Part shown: one piece after another, positions 34,408 to 42,321 of the stretch
Position numbering within the stretch: position 1 is the first letter of the stretch
Layout: every line of letters begins with the position of its first letter
Source of the DNA: Chloroflexota bacterium
GTDB taxonomy: Bacteria; Chloroflexota; Anaerolineae; Anaerolineales; Villigracilaceae
NCBI GenBank assembly: GCA_016234485.1
Contig: JACRBL010000008.1
Coordinates: 62,001-126,000, forward strand
Reading direction: 5' to 3'
DNA length: 64,000 nucleotides
Made by a program: the position numbers and the translations under genes
The notes under the pieces: model-generated
What the model was told of the DNA's origin: nothing
Database searches by the model: none
The model's input: the letters and a program-made list of their open reading frames with translations, nothing else

Positions 34408-35055
34408 ATGAAAATAGATAAACTCATTGAAACAAGATTTCGTACACTGTTTGAGCAAATTCCCTACGTACTGGGCGAAGAGAATAATGAGGAATTTGTT
34501 AAAATTCGGGAGTTTACTAGTTGGGGTATGAGTGCTTTGAGCTTAATAGGTCGTGTCTTTGGAGAAGATAGCCTACAATATTCGCGTTTTAATGATGAGT
34601 ACCAAAACGCCATCGATGGTGAGTTTATTAGCTCCCAGATATGTATAGGAATTCTGGAATCAGCGCATAATGATTACACAAGTGGTTACCTGTTCAATGT
34701 AAGAACGTTGGTAAAAGCAGAACTAGGAGACGATGTTTTAGGACAAGCATTGTCACTGCTCGAATCGGGACAAAAAGACATTGCTTGTTTCCTCGTTGGA
34801 GTTGCTCTTGAACTAGCAATAAAAGATCTTTGTGATCGGAAAGGCATAACTTATAACGATAAATCCAAGGCAGACCAGCTAAATATTGAATTGAGAAAAG
34901 CAGATGTATATAACGAGTCATTAAGAAAACAAATCACTGCTTGGCTTGCTCTTAGAAATCACGCAGCTCATGGTGAATGGGATCAATACAGTTTTGCAGA
35001 TGTAGAGAGCCTGAAACTCGGTGTACAAAGGTTCATCGGAGAGTATCTCAGCTAA
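34408..35055 (+). CDS. HEPN-like domain protein
   Basis: 215 residues. The N-terminal ~110 residues are helical (IDKLIETRFRTLFEQI). The C-terminal ~100 residues are a HEPN-like/DUF4145-type bundle with the RNxxxH motif in LRNHAAHGEWDQYSFADVE. HEPN proteins include RNA-cutting toxins and abortive-infection effectors, but many relatives of this kind have no known activity. The gene is the cargo of a cassette: a site of the attC-like family lies 10 nt after its stop. A paralogue with the same architecture, broken by a stop codon, is at 35954. Confidence 0.72.
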   Translation: MKIDKLIETRFRTLFEQIPYVLGEENNEEFVKIREFTSWGMSALSLIGRVFGEDSLQYSRFNDEYQNAIDGEFISSQICIGILESAHNDYTSGYLFNVRTLVKAELGDDVLGQALSLLESGQKDIACFLVGVALELAIKDLCDRKGITYNDKSKADQLNIELRKADVYNESLRKQITAWLALRNHAAHGEWDQYSFADVESLKLGVQRFIGEYLS

Positions 35056-35064
35056 ACAGAAGCC

Positions 35065-35163
35065 AGCCAACAACCCACAACTTGGCCTCCGTGTATTTTG
35101 CATCAATCCCAAGCCGAGACCAAGTCCCGCACACGAGCGGCAGGTCAATGCAAGGGGTTGGGC
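35065..35163 (+). repeat. attC-like site, array 2
   Basis: Starts AGCCAAC and ends GTTGGGC, 99 nt. Its right half ATCCCAAGCCGAGACCAAGT...TGCAAGGG is about 85% identical to the site at 34259. It sits 10 nt after one gene and 31 nt before the next. Confidence 0.6.
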
Positions 35164-35193
35164 ACTTGCTCAGGAAGAAATAGGACAATTACC

Positions 35194-35850
35194 ATGCTAT
35201 CAAGTATTGCAGGATTAGTCATAGCAATCACAGGGGTTGTCGCGGGGATTCTAGCCCTATTATCCGACGAGCTTAAGAAAAATAAAAACCTCAAATATAT
35301 ACTTGTCGGAGTATTAATTGCATTATCAGTGTATGCAATGTTAGGCAGTTTGTTTTCTTTATCAAATACACCAAATTCAAAATCAGAGTTAGAGTTAGAA
35401 AAACAAAGATTAGATATTCCAATAGCAATAGATTCAACGAAAGATTGGCAAAAAACTTGGATTAGTGTAAACAAAGGAGATACGATCTCAATTCAAGTTG
35501 TTAGCGGAAAATGGACTACAGGTCGTTCTACATTGTCGGTCGATGAAAAAGAATATTTACCACTCACTTTAAAGAATCTAGAGATATTTAAAAACTTTCA
35601 GTATGAACAGAATGGGCAAGGCTACGATCGAACTTGTAATAAAGATAATGTTAATAACTGCCCTGTTCCCGATGCGTTCTGGGGGGCATTGGTAGCAAGA
35701 ATAAACTATGGCATACCTTTTCTGGTTGGTAACAGGAATGTTGTTGTTGCGCCTAGCGATGGGGTCATTTATTTAGGAATCAATGACGACCCTAACACCC
35801 TAAGTGAAAATTTTGGTATTCTTGCTGTTGTTATTGATGTAATAAAATAA
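35194..35850 (+). CDS. Membrane-anchored PA-IL-like (galactose-binding lectin-like) protein
   Basis: 218 residues from the ATG at 35194. Helices near 4-22 and 34-52 anchor it. Residues 80-215 resemble the PA-I galactophilic lectin domain: WISVNKGDTISIQVVSGKWT, FWGALVARINYGIPFLVGN and DGVIYLGINDDPNTLSENFG. The Asn-Asp pair in the last motif is where PA-IL binds calcium and sugar. A role in adhesion or sugar recognition at the cell surface is an inference. AT-rich, in a one-gene cassette between two attC-like sites. Confidence 0.72.
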   Translation: MLSSIAGLVIAITGVVAGILALLSDELKKNKNLKYILVGVLIALSVYAMLGSLFSLSNTPNSKSELELEKQRLDIPIAIDSTKDWQKTWISVNKGDTISIQVVSGKWTTGRSTLSVDEKEYLPLTLKNLEIFKNFQYEQNGQGYDRTCNKDNVNNCPVPDAFWGALVARINYGIPFLVGNRNVVVAPSDGVIYLGINDDPNTLSENFGILAVVIDVIK

Positions 35851-35854
35851 ATAT

Positions 35855-35932
35855 GCCCAATCGGGTATGCCGAATAAATGCTGGCACTTGCATCCCGAAT
35901 TACTCGCTTGCCGATAATGCCTGCCGTCAGCT
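35855..35932 (+). repeat. Degenerate attC-like site, array 2
   Basis: Begins GCCCAAT (one base off RYYYAAC) 4 nt after a stop codon and ends GTCAGCT. The flank GTCAGCTGGTTAATCATGG aligns with GTTAGCTGGTTAACTCCATG after the site at 34259. Much diverged inside. Confidence 0.4.
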
Positions 35933-35953
35933 GGTTAATCATGGAGTAAATAA

Positions 35954-36613
35954 ATGAATGTAAACGAGAAAATTATTAATCGCCTTGATGAACTATTGAA
36001 AATGGGAGAAGAGATTCTAGCCACTAGACAAAAATCAGGTGCAATCGGTGGAGATGACTTAATTAACTCCCAATTAGGCCATCAATGGGTTACAAGTGTT
36101 CAAAATTTGCTAGCCCGTGTTTTTGGGACAAATGGAGAACATTATAAAAATTTCTCAAAGCGAGTTGAAAATCGTCTCTCTTATTCTCCAGTTTTTTCTG
36201 CAATAGGTATTTTGAAGGCGGCAAAAGACGATTTTGAAAAGGAGCAATTATTTAATGTTCGTTAATTGATTGAAGCAGAACTGTTTGACAATTTTCTTGA
36301 GCAGGCAGAACATCTACTTGTGTCGGGTTATTACCAATCAGCGGCAGTTGTAATCGGTTGTGTTCTTGAAGATGGGTTAAGGAAACTTTGCAAAAGCAAA
36401 AATATCGAAATTCCCGATAAGCCAAGACTTGACACTCTTAATGCATATTTAGCAAAAGATGGTATGTATTCCAAGTTGGTTCAGAAACGGATCACTGCAA
36501 TTGCAGATTTGCGGAATAAAGCGGCTCACGGACAATGGGATGAATTCACAAAAGAAGATGTAGAAGAGATGATTTTTTCTGTACGAAGAATAATGGAAGA
36601 ACATTTTTCCTAA
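35954..36613 (+). pseudogene. HEPN-like paralogue interrupted by an in-frame stop
   Basis: Reads as 103 residues, then TAA at 36263-36265, then a further 115 residues in the same frame to 36613. Together they align along their whole length with the intact HEPN-like gene at 34408: LFNVR, stop, LIEAEL here against LFNVRTLVKAELGDD there. The C-terminal RNKAAHGQWDEF motif is preserved. The stop is followed at once by TTG, so reinitiation on the second half is conceivable, but no ribosome site supports it. A sequencing error cannot be excluded. The remaining frame is intact, so the mutation is probably recent. Confidence 0.7.
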
Positions 36614-36934
36614 GCGACCATTGTCCATATCTACCACTCTTCTTAACCACCCCCTCCCGCCGATAAGGACGGGAGGGGATTTGTTTATCTGTGGTCAGCG
36701 GATGCCTTCGGCAAGCGGATAAGCGGATGGAAGACTCTCCGATGATGAGTCGCCCTATCCGTTTATCCGCTTAATATCCGCTGACCATTTCTTTGGGCGC
36801 TACCAGCCGTTCCATGATTGCTGCCGGCCGCTCCATGACTGCTACCAGTCACTCCAAGGGCGCGCTACCAGTCGCTCTATGATTGCTACCAGTCACTCCA
36901 AAAGCGCTATCAGCCGTTCTATGACTGCTACCAG
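36614..36934. other. Gene-free stretch with hairpins and decayed repeats
   Basis: Holds a GC-rich hairpin (CCCCTCCCG...CGGGAGGGG, 36650-36678), a 94-bp inverted repeat (separate entry) and, from 36797, degenerate 20-30-bp units built on GCTACCAGTC and CCGTTCTATGA that lead into the minisatellite. Confidence 0.6.
36693..36786. repeat. 94-bp inverted repeat
   Basis: Ends GGTCAGCGGAT and ATCCGCTGACC; inside, AGCGGATAAGCGGAT pairs with ATCCGTTTATCCGCT. The centre carries GACTCTCCGATGATGAGTC, a smaller hairpin. MITE-like, no ORF. Confidence 0.75.
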
Positions 36935-37333
36935 TCACTCCATCCTTGCTTGAAGCCGATCTATGGGTGCTTGAAGTCGCTCTGACCTTCCTTCCAACCG
37001 TTCTGACTTTCCTTCCAGCCGCTCCGACCTTCCTTCCAGTCGCTCTGACCTTCCTTCCAGCCATTCTGACCTTCCTTCCAGCCGCTCCGACCTTCCTTCC
37101 AGCCGCTCCGACCTTCCTTCCAGCCGTTCTGACCTTCCTTCCAGCCGTTCTGACCTTCCTTCCAGCCGCTCCGACCTTCCTTCCAGCCGCTCCGACCTTC
37201 CTTCCAGTCGCTCCGACGTTCCTTCCAGCCGACCAAAGGCTACTTGACGATGACCGAAGGCTCCTTGCCCGTCTTGTGGAAACTTCTCCGCTTGTAATGT
37301 ATGGGAAATATCTGTACAATCAGCCGTAAGCAT
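36935..37333 (-). CDS. Heptad-repeat protein, EGRSERL x 12
   Basis: 132 residues from the ATG at 37333, which has AAGGA 9 nt upstream, a better start than its relative at 14623. A ~33-residue unique N-terminus (MLTADCTDISHTLQ) is followed by GRLEGTSERL and eleven more heptads, then a short tail LQAPIDRLQARME. Unit differences are mostly silent in this frame (TCG/TCA, GAG/GAA, CGG/CGA), supporting translation. The Leu-every-seventh pattern suggests a coiled-coil rod. It lies 330 nt beyond the last gene of cassette array 2, on the opposite strand. Confidence 0.55.
   Translation of the reverse strand: MLTADCTDISHTLQAEKFPQDGQGAFGHRQVAFGRLEGTSERLEGRSERLEGRSERLEGRSERLEGRSERLEGRSERLEGRSERLEGRSEWLEGRSERLEGRSERLEGKSERLEGRSERLQAPIDRLQARME
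36980..37235 (-). repeat. 21-bp minisatellite, 12 units
   Basis: Plus-strand units CTTCCTTCCAGCCGCTCCGA; on the minus strand this is the same 21-bp unit as at 14640-15170. The two arrays share the left border CCTTTGGTCGGC(T/C)GGAAGGAA. Confidence 0.95.
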
Positions 37334-37382
37334 TGTCCCGATCCTTGACGCCAAAGTTTTTATTTCTTGCTCTTGGAGGACT

Positions 37383-37520
37383 ATGAACGCGACTCTTTTA
37401 TCCAACGAAGACCCGCAAGAACTGGAGCAGTTGTTCCAAACGTATAAAACGCGTCACGTCAGTCTGTATGCGTGGGGATTCCTGGATTGGCTGACCTCCC
37501 TGCCCGCCCGCCAGCCCTGA
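37383..37520 (+). CDS. Short ORF, 45 residues
   Basis: GGAGG sits 4 nt before the ATG, giving MNATLLSNEDPQELEQLF to LTSLPARQP. The composition (acidic helix, then YAWGFLDWLTSL) looks like the start of a longer protein. It may be a small gene or the remaining 5' end of one cut off by insertion of the hydrolase region. No family recognised. Confidence 0.4.
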   Translation: MNATLLSNEDPQELEQLFQTYKTRHVSLYAWGFLDWLTSLPARQP

Positions 37521-37608
37521 GACGCCGCAGTCGCCTTAGGGTAAAGCGAAGTCAATGCCATTTAGGCAAGCCATTCACAAATTTATTGTCACAAAGGAAT
37601 CAAATCGC

Positions 37609-38535
37609 ATGAGTACAACTCCCCATCCTCCTGTTGGTACATTGGTAAACATTGGCAGTCATCGGTTACATCTCTACGCTACGGGCGAAGGAGGGCCGTC
37701 GGTCGTATTCGAATCGGGCGGGGCAAGTTGGTCTCTGGATTGGTTTTTGGTTCAATCCGAAGTAGCGAAGTTCGCCCAGGCATGTTCCTACGACCGCGCC
37801 GGCTTTGGCTGGAGCGACCCTGGCCCCAAGCCCCGTTCCAGCGAACAGATCGTTTCCGAATTGCACGCCTTGTTGACGAAGGCCGGGATCAAGAAGCCAA
37901 CTATCCTGGTGGGCGCGTCCTTCGGCGGGCATACCGTCCGCCTCTTTGCGAAAAAATATCCCGATGAAGTGGCTGGCATTATCTTGCTCGACGCGCGGCA
38001 CGAAGCCCTCGATGCAAAGATGCCCCCCGCCTGGAAAAAACTGGAAACCTCGGGCAAAGGCATGTATCAGTTCATGCTGTTGGCGTCCAAAATTGGCCTC
38101 TTGAAATTGTTGGGCAAGGCCATGGGAGAAAAAGCCCTGCCGCCCATCGTTTCAAAATTACCGTCCGAATTGCGCCCCGTCTATCTTGAAGTTGGGTTTC
38201 AGCCCAACTATTTTCAAAGCAATCTGGATGAGTTGGCCGCGATCGCAGAGAGCGACAAACAACTCAGCCTCGCCGGCTCATTGGGGAGCATTCCGCTGAC
38301 GGTCATACGGCATGGCATCCCGAATCTATTTTCCAGCATGCCCGCCGAACAGGCAAAACAAGCGGAACAGGTCTGGCAGGAACTGCAAACCAGGCTGGCG
38401 GGCTTATCGTCTCACAGCCAACTGCTGGTGGCAGAGAAGAGCGGTCATGGCATCCAAATAGATCAGCCCGAGTTGGTGGTGGATGCAATTCGGCACATGG
38501 TTGATTCGATTCGGAAAGACTCGTCTTCTGCATGA
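37609..38535 (+). CDS. Alpha/beta hydrolase
   Basis: 308 residues from the ATG at 37609 (AAGGA upstream). It has the alpha/beta hydrolase pattern: GGPSVVFESGGASWSLDWF (oxyanion strand), YDRAGFGWSDPG, the nucleophile elbow GASFGGHTVRLF (Ser about 106), the acid strand IILLDARHE, and the catalytic His in EKSGHGIQIDQPE. The helical lid (residues 145-210) is typical of haloalkane dehalogenase/epoxide hydrolase-like members, but the substrate cannot be named. It is transcribed alone, with 42 nt to the next gene. Confidence 0.88.
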   Translation: MSTTPHPPVGTLVNIGSHRLHLYATGEGGPSVVFESGGASWSLDWFLVQSEVAKFAQACSYDRAGFGWSDPGPKPRSSEQIVSELHALLTKAGIKKPTILVGASFGGHTVRLFAKKYPDEVAGIILLDARHEALDAKMPPAWKKLETSGKGMYQFMLLASKIGLLKLLGKAMGEKALPPIVSKLPSELRPVYLEVGFQPNYFQSNLDELAAIAESDKQLSLAGSLGSIPLTVIRHGIPNLFSSMPAEQAKQAEQVWQELQTRLAGLSSHSQLLVAEKSGHGIQIDQPELVVDAIRHMVDSIRKDSSSA

Positions 38536-38577
38536 GACCACGCCGCTCCCACCCAAACTGACCTTGGTCTAGGAACG

Positions 38578-39651
38578 ATGGAAACGCAACGAGACTTTAT
38601 CCGTCCGCTTCGAGGCTGGGACAGGACCGCCTCCGCCCTCGACGACGCGGGGGCCGTGTTTCAACGGGCCGTTTACGACGCTGACAAAAATTTCCGCCGC
38701 AAGGAAATCGTGACGCTCGATTTTTCGCGGGTGGATGTCTCGCCGCACATTCGGCTGTGTCTGAGCGCGTATATCGTGATGGGGAAATTATCGCCCGCGG
38801 ACGCGCAATCGCTGATAGAGGAATATGAAATGGCGTCCGGTGTCGCCGTCGCATCGTTCCGCGATTTCCTGGCGCGGCTGGACGGGGGATTGCCCAACGC
38901 GTTCGATGACCCCATGCAGGGCATCTTCACCCGTCCATTTCACGAGGGCTTGTTTGGCGCGCACACCTTGCTGGACGCGTTGGACTTGATGAATGGCGCG
39001 CAGGATGAACCCTTGCGGCTATATTTTGAGACGTACACGAAATGCCGTCAGCGCCTGCTCGATATGGCCTTTAGCATGGCGCGGACGACCCCCTCGTTGC
39101 GCGAGGACGAGATCCATTCGGGGGAGGATTTCTTTGTCTGGTGGCGGCGCCGATGGACGAGGGAGATTCGCATCGCGTTGCCAGACCAGAGCGCGGCGAC
39201 CCTGTCCATGCCGCCTGCGCCAGAGAAGACCCTCGCCACGCTGACGAGGATCATCCAGGAGGCGACCGACGACTACGCCAGGCTGGCGCGTCTGCTGGTG
39301 CGCCCCGCCGAGGCGGTGACGAAGTTCGTCCACGCCTTCGTGACCGAGTTGAACGAGGGGATGGTGAACCTGCCGCTCAATCAATTGGGTCAACAACAAT
39401 GCCCGGCGGCAAAAGACCTGGAGACGAACGTCAAACCTTCGGCGGGATATCCAACCACCGCGCCCTTCGTGAAAGAGGTGACGGCGCGCGGGCGCGTGGT
39501 GGAGGACGCCTTCAAACGCTTTTTTGCGGCGAAGCAAAAAAAATTCCTCCTGCCGCGCACGCAAAAGCAAATCTGCGTTTCGCAACTGGGAGGATGTCCG
39601 TTCCCTGATTATGGTTTTGTGGACAGGGAAAACGCTTACACGGGCGGATAG
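38578..39651 (+). CDS. Unknown helical protein
   Basis: 357 residues with no recognised family. The protein appears largely alpha-helical and soluble; acidic N-terminal half (RDFIRPLRGWDRTASALDDA), a WWRRRWTREIRIALP stretch near 188, and a long helix pair near 225-280 (RIIQEATDDYARLARLLVRP). The last ~60 residues are basic (FAAKQKKFLLPRTQKQI) and end with a CPFPDYGF segment. It overlaps the convergent SCO1664-like gene by 16 nt. Ribosome site weak, but codon use matches the backbone. Confidence 0.7.
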   Translation: METQRDFIRPLRGWDRTASALDDAGAVFQRAVYDADKNFRRKEIVTLDFSRVDVSPHIRLCLSAYIVMGKLSPADAQSLIEEYEMASGVAVASFRDFLARLDGGLPNAFDDPMQGIFTRPFHEGLFGAHTLLDALDLMNGAQDEPLRLYFETYTKCRQRLLDMAFSMARTTPSLREDEIHSGEDFFVWWRRRWTREIRIALPDQSAATLSMPPAPEKTLATLTRIIQEATDDYARLARLLVRPAEAVTKFVHAFVTELNEGMVNLPLNQLGQQQCPAAKDLETNVKPSAGYPTTAPFVKEVTARGRVVEDAFKRFFAAKQKKFLLPRTQKQICVSQLGGCPFPDYGFVDRENAYTGG

Positions 39652-40328
39652 GGAAAGGCGCGACGATCGGCGGGAGGAGCGGGGAAGATGCGCGTCCGCA
39701 TTAGACTTTGGGCGCGGGACGCGAGCGCGGCGATTTCTTCGGGGCTGAGGTAACGCGTCAGGTCGGCGCGGCCCGCCAAAGGTCGGGCGAGTAGCGAGAG
39801 CAGGGAGTCGGGAATCGGCTGGTTGGCAAAGTCCCAGATGACGGTCCGCAATTTGTCTTCGGTGTGGAAGCAGAGACCGTGGTCTATGGCCCACAGTTTG
39901 TGGTCGGCGTCGAAGAGGACGTGACTGCCCTTGCGGTCGGCGTTGTTGCAGAGCAGGTCGAAGAGGGCCACGGGTTGGAGCGCTTCTTTTTCGTCGTCGG
40001 TGAAGTTGAAGTAGTGATGGTTGGGGTCGAATTCGATGTAGCGTTGGAGCGAGCCTGGGCCGTAGGGGCCGTCTTCGCGGAAGGCGGTGTAGGGGACGAG
40101 GCCGAAGCCCAGCGCCTCGCTGACGATGTACGCGGCGACCTCGCGCAGGGCGAGGGTGTTCTCTTCAAAATCCCAGAGCGGGCGCTCGCCACGGCTGGGC
40201 TTGTAGACGGCGGGGATCGTTTCGCCCGCGTGGGTCACGTCCACGAGGAAGGTGTAGTTGGAGCCGAGCATGAACTGGCCTTGGAGTTCGATCTTGCCGT
40301 GGGCGAAGGTTTCGGGGAGGGAGGGCAT
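39636..40328 (-). CDS. SCO1664 family protein (PI3/4-kinase-like fold)
   Basis: 230 residues matching the SCO1664 family of actinobacterial and Chloroflexota proteins, which has a distant phosphatidylinositol 3/4-kinase-like fold. Visible motifs: GSNYTFLVDV, PAVYKPSRGERPLWDF (Lys-bearing strand), LFDLLCNNADRKGSHVLFD (catalytic-loop-like NxxR) and KLWAIDHGLCFH (metal-binding-like D). Enzymatic activity has not been shown for the family as far as I know. Often linked to an MSMEG_4193-type phosphatase gene, which is not seen here. Confidence 0.8.
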   Translation of the reverse strand: MPSLPETFAHGKIELQGQFMLGSNYTFLVDVTHAGETIPAVYKPSRGERPLWDFEENTLALREVAAYIVSEALGFGLVPYTAFREDGPYGPGSLQRYIEFDPNHHYFNFTDDEKEALQPVALFDLLCNNADRKGSHVLFDADHKLWAIDHGLCFHTEDKLRTVIWDFANQPIPDSLLSLLARPLAGRADLTRYLSPEEIAALASRAQSLMRTRIFPAPPADRRAFPYPPV

Positions 40329-40406
40329 GGGGCGATTATAAGACAGCGATATATATCTGGCGTGAAGAATTTGACTTGAGTAAGAGCAAATTGAAAGATT
40401 GCCAAT

Positions 40407-41342
40407 TTATTGATTTGCCCAAACTTCCAGTGGAGTTTCAATGCAACCAATGGATTGTTCCTTAAAAGTCTCGTAAAATTCATCTCCCGATAAGGATGTA
40501 GCTTCGGCAACAGATTTGTAATCGCCGAAATAATAAGGTTCCGTCCATTTTTTAAATCCATCCTTGTTGTCTGGAGACCAAACTATGATGTCAACAAAAG
40601 ACTTTGCTGGACATCCTACATACTTATCGTCTACTATCACTCGTTTCATATCGTATTTCAAGTAGAAACCTTGATCGGGATAAAAAAGTACCAGATATAA
40701 AGAGTTAAAGGATACATCAGGGTGTTGAGGATCATCGGGAATAGTCTTCACAAAAATCTGGAAAGGTCTGCCATAAGATGTCAATATTTGTGGAAGTAGA
40801 TAATAAGCCATTAAATCGGTATAACTGGAATTCCAAGTCAGTATCCAAGAATCATCGGAATGTAGTTGGGAAAAGGTTTCCATCCCAATCCCTTCAATTT
40901 GATCTTCCTCGTATCGTGCTGTAACACCTAGCGTGAGATAAGTGTTAGTTGAATAAGGAAAGAAAAAGTGCGCCCAACTTACTCTATCTGTATAAGAATC
41001 GCCACGCAATATTCTCATTTCATCCGTATCTAAAAGTCCGAATTGGCTGAAGAAATTCTGTATCTCCTGTTTCGTTGTACGTTCAGGTGTATTCCCCAAC
41101 AGGCAAGGTAGTTGACAGCCTCCGTTATTTTTTAACAACGAAAATAGTTTTGCTTTGATCTCGTCTGATTGCTGTAAGACAAGAGGCGAGGCTAGTGTTG
41201 GATGGATGGTTATATCTGGCGTCATCGTAATCGCTGGCTGAGACGTTGCCGTAGCGGTGACAGAGTCCACAGTCAACTGCGGCGAGCAATTGACGATCAA
41301 GAAAGTTGCCAGAATCAGGATGATGGGTGTTGTTCTTTTCAT
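40407..41342 (-). CDS. Lipoprotein with CQLPCLLG motif (tandem paralogue 1)
   Basis: 311 residues from the ATG at 41342. Signal peptide MKRTTPIILILATFLIVNCS with lipobox Cys19, then a Thr/Ala/Pro linker. The mature domain starts with NNGGCQLPCLLGNTPERTT, a motif shared with its neighbour (NGGCQLPCWWG); the two are paralogues of about 300 residues. Function unknown; the family is common in Anaerolineae. The first ~110 nt of the gene are almost identical to those of the two genes upstream. Confidence 0.8.
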   Translation of the reverse strand: MKRTTPIILILATFLIVNCSPQLTVDSVTATATSQPAITMTPDITIHPTLASPLVLQQSDEIKAKLFSLLKNNGGCQLPCLLGNTPERTTKQEIQNFFSQFGLLDTDEMRILRGDSYTDRVSWAHFFFPYSTNTYLTLGVTARYEEDQIEGIGMETFSQLHSDDSWILTWNSSYTDLMAYYLLPQILTSYGRPFQIFVKTIPDDPQHPDVSFNSLYLVLFYPDQGFYLKYDMKRVIVDDKYVGCPAKSFVDIIVWSPDNKDGFKKWTEPYYFGDYKSVAEATSLSGDEFYETFKEQSIGCIETPLEVWANQ

Positions 41343-41361
41343 TTTTTGCATCTCAATGGAA

Positions 41362-42318
41362 TTACGGCCACAAATTAACGGGAGTTTCCAAACAGGCTTT
41401 TGATGCAGGGTCAATAAATGTATTGTAAAAAGACTCGGTTGTCATGTTTGTAGCATCTTCCAGCCTGCTTATTGTTTCGGGTCCCCAAGTATTGTCCACA
41501 TATGCTCCAATCACCTCTATCATAGGCGCTGCCCAATGATTTTCCCTCGCGGGATCAAACAATTCCAATCTTCCACCAACAGTTCTATAAAGTTCATACA
41601 CAGATGTGGTTTTGTCAAAATCTTGCGGGCAAATTGATATATTCTCTCCGGACCGTGCGGGTAAGTATCCATAAGAGGCCCAAACGCCAATTTGGGTGTA
41701 ATCCAGAACGAGTATTGCTGGTGGAAATTCTGTTTCAAAATCTCCACCTGTAGATCTCGCACTAATATAGACCTGCTCAGGAGTCCCCAATAATGCTAAT
41801 ACTTGATGGAGTTGATAGGTGTAAAAGGTCTCTGGTTGGTATGTACTAATCCAATCGACTCTATCGTTACCTGAAACATCGAACATCAATCGTTCCTGTT
41901 CCGAAGCATTCTCAATTTCGTAATACACCTCTTTGTTTCCTCCCAATTCCTTCATTTCAATCATTATTGGGGTCAGAAAATGCAATGCTTCAGCCCAAGT
42001 AGTTTTGCCTGGGATAATCCCCCACCAACAAGGCAATTGACAACCGCCGTTGGTTTCCAGCAATTCTTGTATCTTTGCTTGTTTTTCTTGTGCCGAAAAA
42101 GTTGGCAATGGCGTCCAAGTAATAATGGGTGAAATTGTGGGCGCGTTTGTGGGAGTAACTGTTGGCGTCGCTGTCTCAGAAGGTTTGACATCAGGCGTCC
42201 TCGTAACCGCTGGCTGAGACGTTGCCGTAGCGGTGACAGAGTCCACTGTCAACTGCGGCGAGCAATTGACGATCAAGAAAGTTGCCAGAACCAGAATGAT
42301 GAGTGTTGTTCTTTTCAT
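41362..42318 (-). CDS. Lipoprotein with CQLPCWWG motif (tandem paralogue 2)
   Basis: 318 residues. Lipoprotein signal MKRTTLIILVLATFLIVNCS, linker rich in Thr/Pro, then ETNGGCQLPCWWGIIPGKTT at the start of a globular domain. Mixed alpha/beta body with no enzymatic signature. It lies 19 nt upstream of paralogue 1 and 3 nt downstream of the beta-propeller lipoprotein, so all three are one operon. AT-rich relative to the flanks. Confidence 0.8.
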   Translation of the reverse strand: MKRTTLIILVLATFLIVNCSPQLTVDSVTATATSQPAVTRTPDVKPSETATPTVTPTNAPTISPIITWTPLPTFSAQEKQAKIQELLETNGGCQLPCWWGIIPGKTTWAEALHFLTPIMIEMKELGGNKEVYYEIENASEQERLMFDVSGNDRVDWISTYQPETFYTYQLHQVLALLGTPEQVYISARSTGGDFETEFPPAILVLDYTQIGVWASYGYLPARSGENISICPQDFDKTTSVYELYRTVGGRLELFDPARENHWAAPMIEVIGAYVDNTWGPETISRLEDATNMTTESFYNTFIDPASKACLETPVNLWP

Positions 42319-42321
42319 TTC

